Assembly: GCF_039908645.1 (NCBI RefSeq)
Contig: NZ_CP150917.1
Location: 4,165,501-4,229,500, forward strand
From: Pseudomonas helvetica
Lineage (GTDB): Bacteria > Pseudomonadota > Gammaproteobacteria > Pseudomonadales > Pseudomonadaceae
Direction: 5' to 3'
Length of the DNA: 64,000 bases
The notes under the pieces are model-generated. The model made no database searches, had not been told where the DNA came from, and was given only the letters and a program-made list of their open reading frames with translations. Each line of letters begins with the position of its first letter. Positions within the stretch are counted from its first letter, which is position 1. Below are positions 46,526 to 54,286 of this stretch, piece after piece. Made by a program: the position numbers and the translations under genes.

Positions 46526-47092
46526 ATGCCGACCCTACCTGCGAGTCAGCGGTTGCGCGTGTACGACAGCGATGAACTCGACAGGGTACTGCAGGCGATG
46601 GCGCGCCAGGCTGCGGCACTGTTGCCGCCTACTCAAGCGGTACTGATCGGCATCCAGCGCCGCGGCGAGCCGCTGGCACAGCGTTTACAGCACCATCTGT
46701 CGCGTCAGACCGGCCAGCCGGAACTGCCTCTTTACCCCCTGAAGGTCAAGCGCTATGCCGATGATCTCAGCGTGCTGCATGCACACACGCAATTGACCGA
46801 AAACCCGCTTCTGGGCGCACTGGACCTTGCCAATACCACCCTGCTTGTTGTCGATGACGTGCTGTTTGAAGGCCATTCGCTGCTGCGCACCTGCGCGTAT
46901 CTGGCGCAACTCGGTGCGCGTCGGGTCTACACCGCGGTATTGGTCGATCGGCACGTCTGCCAGCAGCCGATCCATGCCGATATTGTCGGCGTGCATCTGC
47001 AAGTTGCCGCCAATGACATCGTCGAATGCAACGTACCGCCCTACGAAGCGGAGTTTTGCATCGAAGTTCTGCGTCATGGTGCCGCCCACTGA
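46526..47092 (+). CDS. PyrR-like phosphoribosyltransferase
   Basis: 188 residues starting MPTLPASQRLRVYDSDELDRVLQAM at 46526. It resembles PyrR uracil phosphoribosyltransferase / RNA-binding attenuator: IGIQRRGEPLAQRL near residue 52 and the PRPP loop LLVVDDVLFEGHSLLRT near residue 110. It is a variant of PyrR with Glu-His in place of the usual Thr-Gly in the loop. It may salvage uracil or regulate pyrimidine transcripts, though no typical attenuator is evident. It is divergent from the other phosphoribosyltransferase and 26 bases upstream of the PRPP-synthetase homologue, so it is likely in one operon with it. Confidence 0.85.
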   Translation: MPTLPASQRLRVYDSDELDRVLQAMARQAAALLPPTQAVLIGIQRRGEPLAQRLQHHLSRQTGQPELPLYPLKVKRYADDLSVLHAHTQLTENPLLGALDLANTTLLVVDDVLFEGHSLLRTCAYLAQLGARRVYTAVLVDRHVCQQPIHADIVGVHLQVAANDIVECNVPPYEAEFCIEVLRHGAAH

Positions 47093-47118
47093 CGGCAGTG
47101 CCTCGAAGGAGCCATCAC

Positions 47119-48084
47119 ATGCTCACCGAACGCCCGCTTCTGTTTGCCCTGCAAGGCAGTGAGCACTACGCGAGCCGCGTCGCGCAGCGGCTTGGCTGTC
47201 AACTGGCGCTCCACGAGGAGCGCGACTATGAAGATGGCGAGCATAAATGCCACCCGTTGGAGCCAGTCAACGGTCGCGAGGTGGTGGTATTCCATTCCTT
47301 GTATGGGGATGACCGGCAGAGCGCAAACGACAAGCTGTGTCGGCTGCTGTTTTTTTGTGGCGCACTCAAGGATGCCGGCGCTCGCCAGGTGCAGGCCGTG
47401 ACGCCCTACCTCTGCTACGGGCGCAAGGATCGTCGCACCCAACCTCAGGACCCGACGATCACCCGCTACGTGGCGGCCATGATTGAAGCCTGCGGCGTGG
47501 ATCGCCTGATGGCCCTGGAGGTGCACAACCCGGCAGCGTTTGATAACGCCTTTCGCATTCCCACCTGGAATGTGCAGTGCGCAGATCTGTTCGCCGGGCA
47601 TTTCGCCGGGTTCGTCGGCGACGCCGAGGTGGTGTCGGTTTCCCCGGACGCCGGCGGCACCAAGCGGGCCGAGCAGTTTCGCCAGGCCCTGGAGCGGCAA
47701 CTGGGACGCCCGGTGGGCGGTGCGCTGATGGAAAAGCACCGTGCTCAAGCAACGTTCACCGGCACGCTGCTGGTGGGTGAAGTGCTGGGTAAAACCGCGA
47801 TCATTTTCGACGACCTGATCAGCACCGGTGAAACGCTGATGCATGCGGGCCTCGCCTGCCAGCAGGCCGGTGCCACCCGGTTATTTGCAGCCGCCACCCA
47901 TGGTTTGTTCACCGGTGGCAGCGACCTGCTCGACAAGCCACTGTTTGAACACCTGGCGATCTCTGACAGCGTGCCTCCGTTTCGCCTGCCAGCCGACTGT
48001 GTCACGCGCCACTTGCACGTGCTCGACAGCACCGCACTGATTGCCACCTTGCTGGCTGAAAACGGAGCGTTTGCTACCGTCTGA
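47119..48084 (+). CDS. Ribose-phosphate pyrophosphokinase homologue (PRPP synthetase-like)
   Basis: 321 residues starting MLTERPLLFALQGSEHYASRVAQRLG at 47119. The catalytic flexible-loop equivalent is PYLCYGRKDRRTQPQDPTITRYVA and the PRPP-type binding loop is IIFDDLISTGETLMHAG. It is more divergent than housekeeping Prs, and is probably an accessory PRPP synthetase or a related diphosphokinase. Together with two phosphoribosyltransferases it suggests a self-contained PRPP supply and use circuit in the island. It converges with the nitroreductase gene. Confidence 0.82.
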   Translation: MLTERPLLFALQGSEHYASRVAQRLGCQLALHEERDYEDGEHKCHPLEPVNGREVVVFHSLYGDDRQSANDKLCRLLFFCGALKDAGARQVQAVTPYLCYGRKDRRTQPQDPTITRYVAAMIEACGVDRLMALEVHNPAAFDNAFRIPTWNVQCADLFAGHFAGFVGDAEVVSVSPDAGGTKRAEQFRQALERQLGRPVGGALMEKHRAQATFTGTLLVGEVLGKTAIIFDDLISTGETLMHAGLACQQAGATRLFAAATHGLFTGGSDLLDKPLFEHLAISDSVPPFRLPADCVTRHLHVLDSTALIATLLAENGAFATV

Positions 48085-48102
48085 GCACGGGCGGCCTCCT
48101 GC

Positions 48103-48663
48103 TCAGCCAATCCAGCGGATCTCGGGGTCCTTGTGCTGGACGGGCGCAGGCGCAGACTTCGGATGGCCAACGATGATGGGCGCCACGGGCCTCGATCCGG
48201 CAGGGAGACCCAATACATGCTTGCCCTCCGGCGTATTGAGAAACCCCTGGGCAAAACCGATCCAGCAGGTGCCGAGTCCTTCAGCGTACGCGGCAAGCAT
48301 CAGATTCTCGGCCGCCAGGGCGCAGTCTTCAACGATCCACGGACCGGGCGCGTTCCCCGAAATCAGGATGAGTACCGGCGCGTGATAGAAGATCTGGAAG
48401 CCTGGATCGTTGAGCATCGAATAAAAGTGCTCGGACTGGGTCCCTGCGGGCACTGTCGCGAGCAGGTGGGCCTTCGCTTCGCGCGAGACCCGATCCAGCA
48501 GTTCCTGATCGCGGATCACCGTGAACGTCCACGGTTGTTGGTTGACTGCGCTGGGCGCCTGGACGGCGGTGTTGATCAAGCGACGAATGATGAGTTCATC
48601 AACCGCTTCTTTCGTGTATTCACGCGTCGAGCGACGGCCCGAGATTGCCTCGTTGATATTCAT
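48103..48663 (-). CDS. Nitroreductase-family flavoprotein
   Basis: 186 residues starting MNINEAISGRRSTREYTKEAVDELIIRRLINTA at 48663. The FMN-binding RRSTR near the start, the QAPSAVNQQPWTF segment and the LGTCWIGFAQGFL region are those of the NfsA/NfsB-like family. It reduces quinones, nitro compounds or flavins with NAD(P)H. An exact Anr site lies 64 bases upstream and predicts a start 23 bases before the ATG, so low-oxygen induction is likely. Nitroreductase-like proteins (Acg) are also among the most induced members of the mycobacterial DosR regulon. Confidence 0.9.
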   Translation of the reverse strand: MNINEAISGRRSTREYTKEAVDELIIRRLINTAVQAPSAVNQQPWTFTVIRDQELLDRVSREAKAHLLATVPAGTQSEHFYSMLNDPGFQIFYHAPVLILISGNAPGPWIVEDCALAAENLMLAAYAEGLGTCWIGFAQGFLNTPEGKHVLGLPAGSRPVAPIIVGHPKSAPAPVQHKDPEIRWIG

Positions 48664-48720
48664 GGCGGCAGCCTCAAATATTGTCGTTTCATACAGTGGC
48701 CCGCCAACGAACATCTACTA

Positions 48721-48734
48721 TTGATTTAGATCAA
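48721..48734. promoter_or_regulatory. Anr/FNR consensus site
   Basis: TTGATTTAGATCAA, an exact match. The geometry fits the leftward nitroreductase gene well; for the rightward deacetylase gene the predicted start would coincide with its ATG. Confidence 0.75.
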
Positions 48735-48769
48735 ATCAGGGCAAAACCTGCCAAACGGGGGGAGCTTAT

Positions 48770-49588
48770 ATGAGCAGCGCGATCCGGCTTCTGGTGTGCG
48801 CTGTGCTGGTGTGCATCGGCGGGCTGGCCTGGGGCGCAGACGCTGCCGCGCCAAGTGCTGAGCCGCGCGTCACGATCCTCGTTTACCACCGCTTTTCGCA
48901 GACGCTGGACGACTCGATGACCGTGCGCATGAGCACCTTCGAAACCCAGTTACGCGTCCTGCACGAGCATGGCTACCACATCGTGCCGCTACGCGAGGTG
49001 GTCAATTGGTTACAGGACCCCAATGCGACGCTACCGCAGAAAGCGGTGGCGATCACCGTCGACGACGGGCATCGTTCGGTATTCGAAAAACTGCTGCCCA
49101 TCGTGCAGCGCGAGCGTTTTCCGGTCACGCTGTTCATCTACCCATCGGCGATCTCGAACGCCTCCTACGCAATGACCTGGGAGCAACTGCGCAGCCTGAA
49201 ACAGACCGGACTCTTTGACATCCAGGGGCACACGTACTGGCATCCCAATTTCAAGGTCGAGCGCAGACACCGTACGCCGGCAGATTTCCAGCAATTCGTG
49301 CGCATGCAACTCGACAAATCCCGTCAACGCCTGGAGGCGCAAACCGGTACGCATATCGACATGCTCGCGTGGCCTTTCGGGATCTACGACGACGAGTTGA
49401 TCGCACTCGCCGCCGACGACGGTTATGTGGTCGCCTTCACACTGGACGCGCGCAAGGCGGACCGGCATGCGCGGCTGCTCGCGCTGCCGCGTTTTCTGAT
49501 GACCGATGCCTACGGCGCCAGCGCATTCGCGCACCTGCTTGGCGAACCGAACACCCCGACGATGCCCGCAACGGAGAGCGCACGATGA
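48770..49588 (+). CDS. Secreted polysaccharide deacetylase
   Basis: 272 residues with a signal peptide (about 1-23) followed by a NodB-like catalytic domain. VTILVYHRF near the start, the metal-binding motif region VAITVDDGHRS with the catalytic Asp, FDIQGHTYWHPNF with the His pair and DMLAWPFG are visible. The enzyme removes acetyl groups from N-acetylglucosamine-type sugars, in peptidoglycan or capsule. The gene starts the GC-rich operon; it overlaps the next gene by four bases (ATGA). Codon use and GC content are distinctly higher than in the island around it. Confidence 0.88.
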   Translation: MSSAIRLLVCAVLVCIGGLAWGADAAAPSAEPRVTILVYHRFSQTLDDSMTVRMSTFETQLRVLHEHGYHIVPLREVVNWLQDPNATLPQKAVAITVDDGHRSVFEKLLPIVQRERFPVTLFIYPSAISNASYAMTWEQLRSLKQTGLFDIQGHTYWHPNFKVERRHRTPADFQQFVRMQLDKSRQRLEAQTGTHIDMLAWPFGIYDDELIALAADDGYVVAFTLDARKADRHARLLALPRFLMTDAYGASAFAHLLGEPNTPTMPATESAR

Positions 49589-50859
49589 CCTTTATCAGCG
49601 CAGTGAGGCGCTATGCAATCGCGACGCTGCTCGTCGTCTTTACTACCCTGTTGAGCCAGCGAGGCGCCCTGGCCGTCACGGGTGTCGTGCTCGACTCAAG
49701 CACGCAGAATCCGCTCGCCGACGCGATCATCACCACATCGGCGGGTGTGATGCGTACCGACGAACACGGGCAGTTCGAAATCGCTCAGGCGGTGGAGAAC
49801 GTTGCGGCCCGCGCTCCAGGGTATTTGCGCACCGAAGCCAAGGTGTCCGGCGATACACCTTTGACGCTCGCGTTGACCCCGTTTCGCCCGAAAGCGCTGT
49901 ATTTGTCGGTGTTCGGCGTGACCAACAAGACGTTGCGCAATAATGCCCTCAGCCTTGCCGAAAGCAGCGAGATCAATGCGCTGGTGATTGACGTCAAGGG
50001 CGACCGCGGCCTGACGCCGTATCGCAGCGCGGCGCGCGAGGCCATCGGCGCGGCTGCCCAGGTGACGGTGCGCGCACCACAGGACCACGACTTTGCGGCG
50101 CTGCTGGCCCGACTACATGAGCAACACCTGTATCTGATCGCGCGCATCGTGGTGTTCAAGGACGACCCGCTCGCCAGCGCGCATCCAGAGTGGAGCGTGC
50201 ACACCACAGACGGCCAACCGTGGCGCGATCTCGAGAAGCTGCAATGGATGGATCCGTTTTCGCAGGATGTATGGCGGCACAATCTGGACGTCGCCGAGGA
50301 GGCGGCGCAGATGGGCTTCGACGAGGTCCAGTTCGACTATGTGCGCTTTCCCGACAAGAGCGGGCTGCACTTCGCCCTGTCCAATACCCGGCGCAACCGG
50401 ACCGCGGCGATCGTCGGTTTCCTGCAGGCCGCACGCACACGGCTGGCGCCCTACAATGTATTCGTCTCTGCGGACATCTTCGGCTACGTCTGCTGGAATC
50501 TGGACGATACCGCGATCGGCCAGCAAATCGAATTGCTCGGCGAGCCGCTCGACTATATTTCACCGATGCTCTACCCGTCCGGTTTTACCTGGGGGCTGCC
50601 GGGCTTGACCAATCCGGTCAGCGATCCCGCTCAGATCGTCAGACGCTCCCTGGCGGAAGCAATCAAGCGCACCCATCTGCCGGGGGTGCGTTTTCGTCCG
50701 TGGCTGCAAGCCTTTCGCGACTATGCGTTCGATCGTCGCTTGTTTGACGCAGAGGCGATCAGTGCCCAGATCAACGCCGCCAACGCAGCCGGCACCGATG
50801 GATGGATGTTATGGAATCCACACAATCACTACAACGCCGCCGATATGCCGCACCCTTGA
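49585..50859 (+). CDS. Putative glycoside hydrolase (DUF4015 type)
   Basis: 424 residues. A signal peptide (about 1-30) is followed by a carboxypeptidase-regulatory-like beta domain (about 31-95, VTGVVLDSSTQNPLADAIITTSAG) and a TIM-barrel-like putative glycosidase (about 110-424) with ALVIDVKGDRG, FDEVQFDYVRFPD and DYISPMLYPSGFTWG. Conserved Asp/Glu residues in those motifs are the probable catalytic acids. Substrate unknown, but with a deacetylase and a NamZ-like protein it probably acts on cell-wall or exopolysaccharide glycan. It is translationally coupled upstream and overlaps the next gene by 58 bases. Confidence 0.82.
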   Translation: MTFISAVRRYAIATLLVVFTTLLSQRGALAVTGVVLDSSTQNPLADAIITTSAGVMRTDEHGQFEIAQAVENVAARAPGYLRTEAKVSGDTPLTLALTPFRPKALYLSVFGVTNKTLRNNALSLAESSEINALVIDVKGDRGLTPYRSAAREAIGAAAQVTVRAPQDHDFAALLARLHEQHLYLIARIVVFKDDPLASAHPEWSVHTTDGQPWRDLEKLQWMDPFSQDVWRHNLDVAEEAAQMGFDEVQFDYVRFPDKSGLHFALSNTRRNRTAAIVGFLQAARTRLAPYNVFVSADIFGYVCWNLDDTAIGQQIELLGEPLDYISPMLYPSGFTWGLPGLTNPVSDPAQIVRRSLAEAIKRTHLPGVRFRPWLQAFRDYAFDRRLFDAEAISAQINAANAAGTDGWMLWNPHNHYNAADMPHP

Positions 50860-53198
50860 TCGGTGCGCTGAAACGCTGGGTAATGCTGCTTGCAATGGCG
50901 GCGGCGCAGTTCGCCGGTGCCGCCGATTTCGATGCGGAGGCACGCCTGCAAGCCGCACAGATCGTCGAGGGGCAGATCACTGCCGGACGGATTCCGGGGG
51001 CCGTCGTGCTGATCGGGGACGCCACGCATGTGTTCTATCGCCAGGCCTTTGGGCAACGCGCGACAACGCCCGACCCCGAACCGATGACGCTGAGCACCGA
51101 GTTCGATCTTGCGTCGCTGACCAAGGTCATCGCGACCACCACGGCGATCATGCAACTGGCCGAAGCCGGCCGCATCGACCTGGACGCACGCGTTACACAG
51201 TATTGGCCGGCCTTTGCGGCCTTCGGCAAAGACCCGGTGACCGTTCGTCATCTGCTGGCGCACACCTCCGGCCTGCTGCCAGACCTGCCGGTGCGGCCAC
51301 TGCATCCGGACCGCGAAGGCGTCTTGAGCGCGATTGCGGCGCAGCGTCTGCGGAGCGTGCCAGGTGAGCGCGTCATCTACAGTGACCTGAATTTCGTGGT
51401 GCTGGGCGAACTGGTCGAGCGCATCACCCACCGCACGCTCGACGCGTATTGCCAGGCCTACATCTTCGGCCCGCTCGGTATGCGCGACACGGTCTTTGTG
51501 CCGGACCCCGGGCGAGCGGCCCGCAGTGCACCGACACTGGCGAACAAGGCCGGTATCCGCCGCGGCCGGGTGCACGATCCGACTGCTGAATGGATGGGCG
51601 GCGTCTCCGGCAACGCCGGGCTGTTTTCCACCGCGGATGACCTCGCCCGCTTCGCGCAGATGATGCTCAACCAAGGGCGCGCGGGCGGCCTGCAGATTCT
51701 GCGGCCAGCAAGCATTGCCGCGCTCAGCAGTGCCGCCTCGCCGCTCGCGACTCCACCGTGGCGCGGACTCGGCTGGGACCTGGCCGCACCGTTCGCGTCG
51801 AACCACGACCGTCTGCCACCGATTGGCATGATCGGCCACACCGGATACACCGGCACGGGCCTGTGGATCGATCCGCTGACGCGCCAATTCATCGTTATCC
51901 TGACCAACCGCGTGTACCCGGACGACCGCGGTGACGCCCGCCCGCTACGTGCGCAGTTGCTCGCGCTGCTGGCAAGCCGGGCTCCACCTGCGAGCGTCGC
52001 GCAAATTGGCCAATGGCTGCCATCGACGTTACCGGCGCTGAGTGCCGCCGATCGCCTGCCGATCTCGACGGGCCCGGTGCAGACCGGCATCGACGTGCTC
52101 GAGGCGCAGCGGTTTGCGCCGCTCGCCGGCAAGCGCGTGGGCTTGATCACCAATCGCAGCGGCTTCGACGCCGAAGGCCGGCGCACCGTCGACGTACTCG
52201 CGCACGCGCCTGGCGTCAGGCTGGCCGCACTGTTCTCGCCGGAGCATGGGCTGAATATCGATGTGGACGAGCGGGTCGGCGACACCCTCGACACCGCGAC
52301 GGGCCTCACCGTACACAGTCTCTACGGCGCGGCGCGGCGCTTTCCGCCCGGTTCGCTCGCCGGACTGGATGCGCTGGTCTTTGACATCCAGGATGCCGGC
52401 GTGCGCTTCTTCACCTACGAGACGACGCTCGGCTACGCACTGGAGGCCGCGGCGGCGCGGCGCATTCCACTGTTCGTGCTGGACCGGCCCGATCCCCTCG
52501 GGGCGCAGCAATTCGGCGGACCGGTGCTGGACAGCCGTCAAGAATCATTCACCGGCTATTTCCCGGCGCCGCTGCAACCGGGCATGACGGTCGGCGAACT
52601 GGCGAGTCTGTTCAACCGCAACAAGCACATTGGCGCGGATCTGCGCGTGGTGCCGATGCAGGGCTACCGGCGTGAGATGACCTTCGCCGACACCGGGCTC
52701 GGCTGGGTGCCGCTCTCGCCAAACCTGCGCACGTTGTCCCAGCTGGACCTCTACCCGGATGTCGGTTTGCTCGAGGGCGCGAGACTGAGCGTGGGACGCG
52801 GCACACCGCATCCGTTCGAGTGGATCGGCGCGCCGTGGATCAACGCGACCCAGCTCGCCCATGCGCTGAATGCCCTCAACGTTGGCGCGCATTTCGAGCC
52901 GATCGACTTCGTGCCCACTGAATCGAACTGGCACGGTCAGCTCTGTCATGGCGTGAGCATCACGCGCAACCCGGTGCCTGAGCAACGGCCCGTCGCACGC
53001 CTGGGATTGGCACTGCTTGCCACGCTGCATGCGCTCTATCCCGGTGCGTTCGATATTGCGGCGACCCGCGGCTCAATCGGCTCGCAAATCGTCTGGCAAG
53101 CCATTCGCGACGGCATAGCGCCTGACGCCGCGCTAGCGCTCGATGCCGCAGCGCTTGAGCGCTTCGCGCGACTGCGGCAGGAGAACTTGTTCTACTGA
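50802..53198 (+). CDS. Fusion of beta-lactamase-like serine hydrolase and NamZ-like (DUF1343) domain
   Basis: 798 residues. A membrane or signal segment (about 27-41) is followed by a class C beta-lactamase/AmpH-like domain (about 45-400): SLTK with Ser105, YSDLNF and the GHTGYTG motif. A DUF1343 domain (about 430-798) then has GLITNRSGFDAEGRRTVDVL, FSPEHGL, FDIQDAGVRFFTYETTLG and DRPDPLGAQQFGGPVLD. DUF1343 members include NamZ, the exo-N-acetylmuramidase that trims MurNAc from peptidoglycan ends. The fusion would join a penicillin-recognising hydrolase and a muramidase in one periplasmic protein. The start is uncertain (ATGs at 50802, 50811 and 50883, none with a strong ribosome site). Confidence 0.88.
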   Translation: MDVMESTQSLQRRRYAAPLIGALKRWVMLLAMAAAQFAGAADFDAEARLQAAQIVEGQITAGRIPGAVVLIGDATHVFYRQAFGQRATTPDPEPMTLSTEFDLASLTKVIATTTAIMQLAEAGRIDLDARVTQYWPAFAAFGKDPVTVRHLLAHTSGLLPDLPVRPLHPDREGVLSAIAAQRLRSVPGERVIYSDLNFVVLGELVERITHRTLDAYCQAYIFGPLGMRDTVFVPDPGRAARSAPTLANKAGIRRGRVHDPTAEWMGGVSGNAGLFSTADDLARFAQMMLNQGRAGGLQILRPASIAALSSAASPLATPPWRGLGWDLAAPFASNHDRLPPIGMIGHTGYTGTGLWIDPLTRQFIVILTNRVYPDDRGDARPLRAQLLALLASRAPPASVAQIGQWLPSTLPALSAADRLPISTGPVQTGIDVLEAQRFAPLAGKRVGLITNRSGFDAEGRRTVDVLAHAPGVRLAALFSPEHGLNIDVDERVGDTLDTATGLTVHSLYGAARRFPPGSLAGLDALVFDIQDAGVRFFTYETTLGYALEAAAARRIPLFVLDRPDPLGAQQFGGPVLDSRQESFTGYFPAPLQPGMTVGELASLFNRNKHIGADLRVVPMQGYRREMTFADTGLGWVPLSPNLRTLSQLDLYPDVGLLEGARLSVGRGTPHPFEWIGAPWINATQLAHALNALNVGAHFEPIDFVPTESNWHGQLCHGVSITRNPVPEQRPVARLGLALLATLHALYPGAFDIAATRGSIGSQIVWQAIRDGIAPDAALALDAAALERFARLRQENLFY

Positions 53199-53222
53199 CC
53201 TTGACGCAATACGCCACAGCCC

Positions 53223-54113
53223 CTAGACCGCGAGAACGCTGCAAGGCACCTGATACAGGATATGTTCGGTCGTACTGCCGAGGAGCTTGTCCAGCCCGTG
53301 GGACTGGACTCTGCCCATCACGATCACATCCACCTGTTGCTCATCGGCAAACTCGCTCAACGCCGAGACGGGGCTCCCCATGACGAAATGTCGACGGTCA
53401 GAGGGCACACCGAATCGACCGGCCAAGCGCAGGAATGACTTTTCCAGCTCTCTGCGCAGTTCCCGGGTAAGGTCCGCCAGCGTCAGCCCGCCGCCGCCCA
53501 TATCGCCGAGATAGGCCGCCGAAATGTCACAGGCATACAGCAGATGCAATTCGGCATTGCACTGCAGCGCCAGGCTGTTGGCCTGCTGGATGATCCGGTC
53601 ATTCAGCTCACTGTTCGAAGACGCGGTATCCGACGAGTCAACCGCTGCCACCACCTTGCGCGGCAAGGCATGACCACTCGCGCCCACCAGATACATCGGT
53701 ATCGGGCAGTGGCGCAGCAAGTGCCAGTCCAGAGGGGTGAAGAATGCACGTTTGAGCGCAGGCTCATGCTGCACTTGCTTGATCAGCAGGTTGGGCTGCA
53801 TTTCGCTGACGTGATCAAGGATCGCCTGCTGCATGTCGTCGGCCCATGCCACCTCGGTGGTCACCTCGATGCCCCTGCCGCGCATCTTTTCCGCCTGATC
53901 CTTGAGCCAATCGCTATGGTCCTGGAGGTAACTCTGCCGAGCCTTTTCCCGGACGCCTTCTTCAAGCAGTGACAGGATGTCCAGCGATGGTACTAACGCG
54001 GCAATATGCAGGCTCGCCCCGCTGGCCTTGGCCAGGGCAGCGGCATGGTGTATCGCAGGGGAATGGCGCTGGGCCGGGTTGATGATCAGTAATAACCGTT
54101 GATACTGGCTCAT
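53223..54113 (-). CDS. Universal stress protein, tandem UspA domains
   Basis: 296 residues in two UspA-like domains (1-145 and about 150-296). The N-terminal starts MSQYQRLLLIINPAQRHSPAIHHAAALAKASGASLHIAAL. The second carries VDVIVMGRVQSHGLDKLLGSTTEHILYQVPCSVLAV, the nucleotide-binding G-2x-G-9x-G(S/T)-like pattern. Resembles UspE and the Anr-controlled UspK of P. aeruginosa. An exact Anr site lies about 135 bases upstream. Its 3' end is the parent of the remnant at 46275. Confidence 0.93.
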   Translation of the reverse strand: MSQYQRLLLIINPAQRHSPAIHHAAALAKASGASLHIAALVPSLDILSLLEEGVREKARQSYLQDHSDWLKDQAEKMRGRGIEVTTEVAWADDMQQAILDHVSEMQPNLLIKQVQHEPALKRAFFTPLDWHLLRHCPIPMYLVGASGHALPRKVVAAVDSSDTASSNSELNDRIIQQANSLALQCNAELHLLYACDISAAYLGDMGGGGLTLADLTRELRRELEKSFLRLAGRFGVPSDRRHFVMGSPVSALSEFADEQQVDVIVMGRVQSHGLDKLLGSTTEHILYQVPCSVLAV

Positions 54114-54241
54114 GGTCTGAACTCCAGACAGGTTGGACTTCGACGCCTGCCGCTGCCCCTTGCTGGTGGTCAGCCATTGCGTCCTCGCTGGATCAAATCA
54201 CCAGCGTTGACTCAGCGTCCTCCCCACAAGCCTGCTTGATC

Positions 54242-54255
54242 TTGATTTATATCAA
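54242..54255. promoter_or_regulatory. Anr/FNR consensus site
   Basis: TTGATTTATATCAA, an exact match, identical to the site at 46423. It predicts a leftward start near 54207 for the usp gene, 94 bases before its ATG. Confidence 0.8.
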
Positions 54256-54286
54256 GTCACCGCGCACCGCCGCAGCGCGGTGCGGG

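Noticed and set aside
50829..51887. 352-codon frame opposite the fused hydrolase gene
   Set aside because: Very GC-rich DNA keeps several frames open; the plus-strand gene has clear motifs, this one has none.
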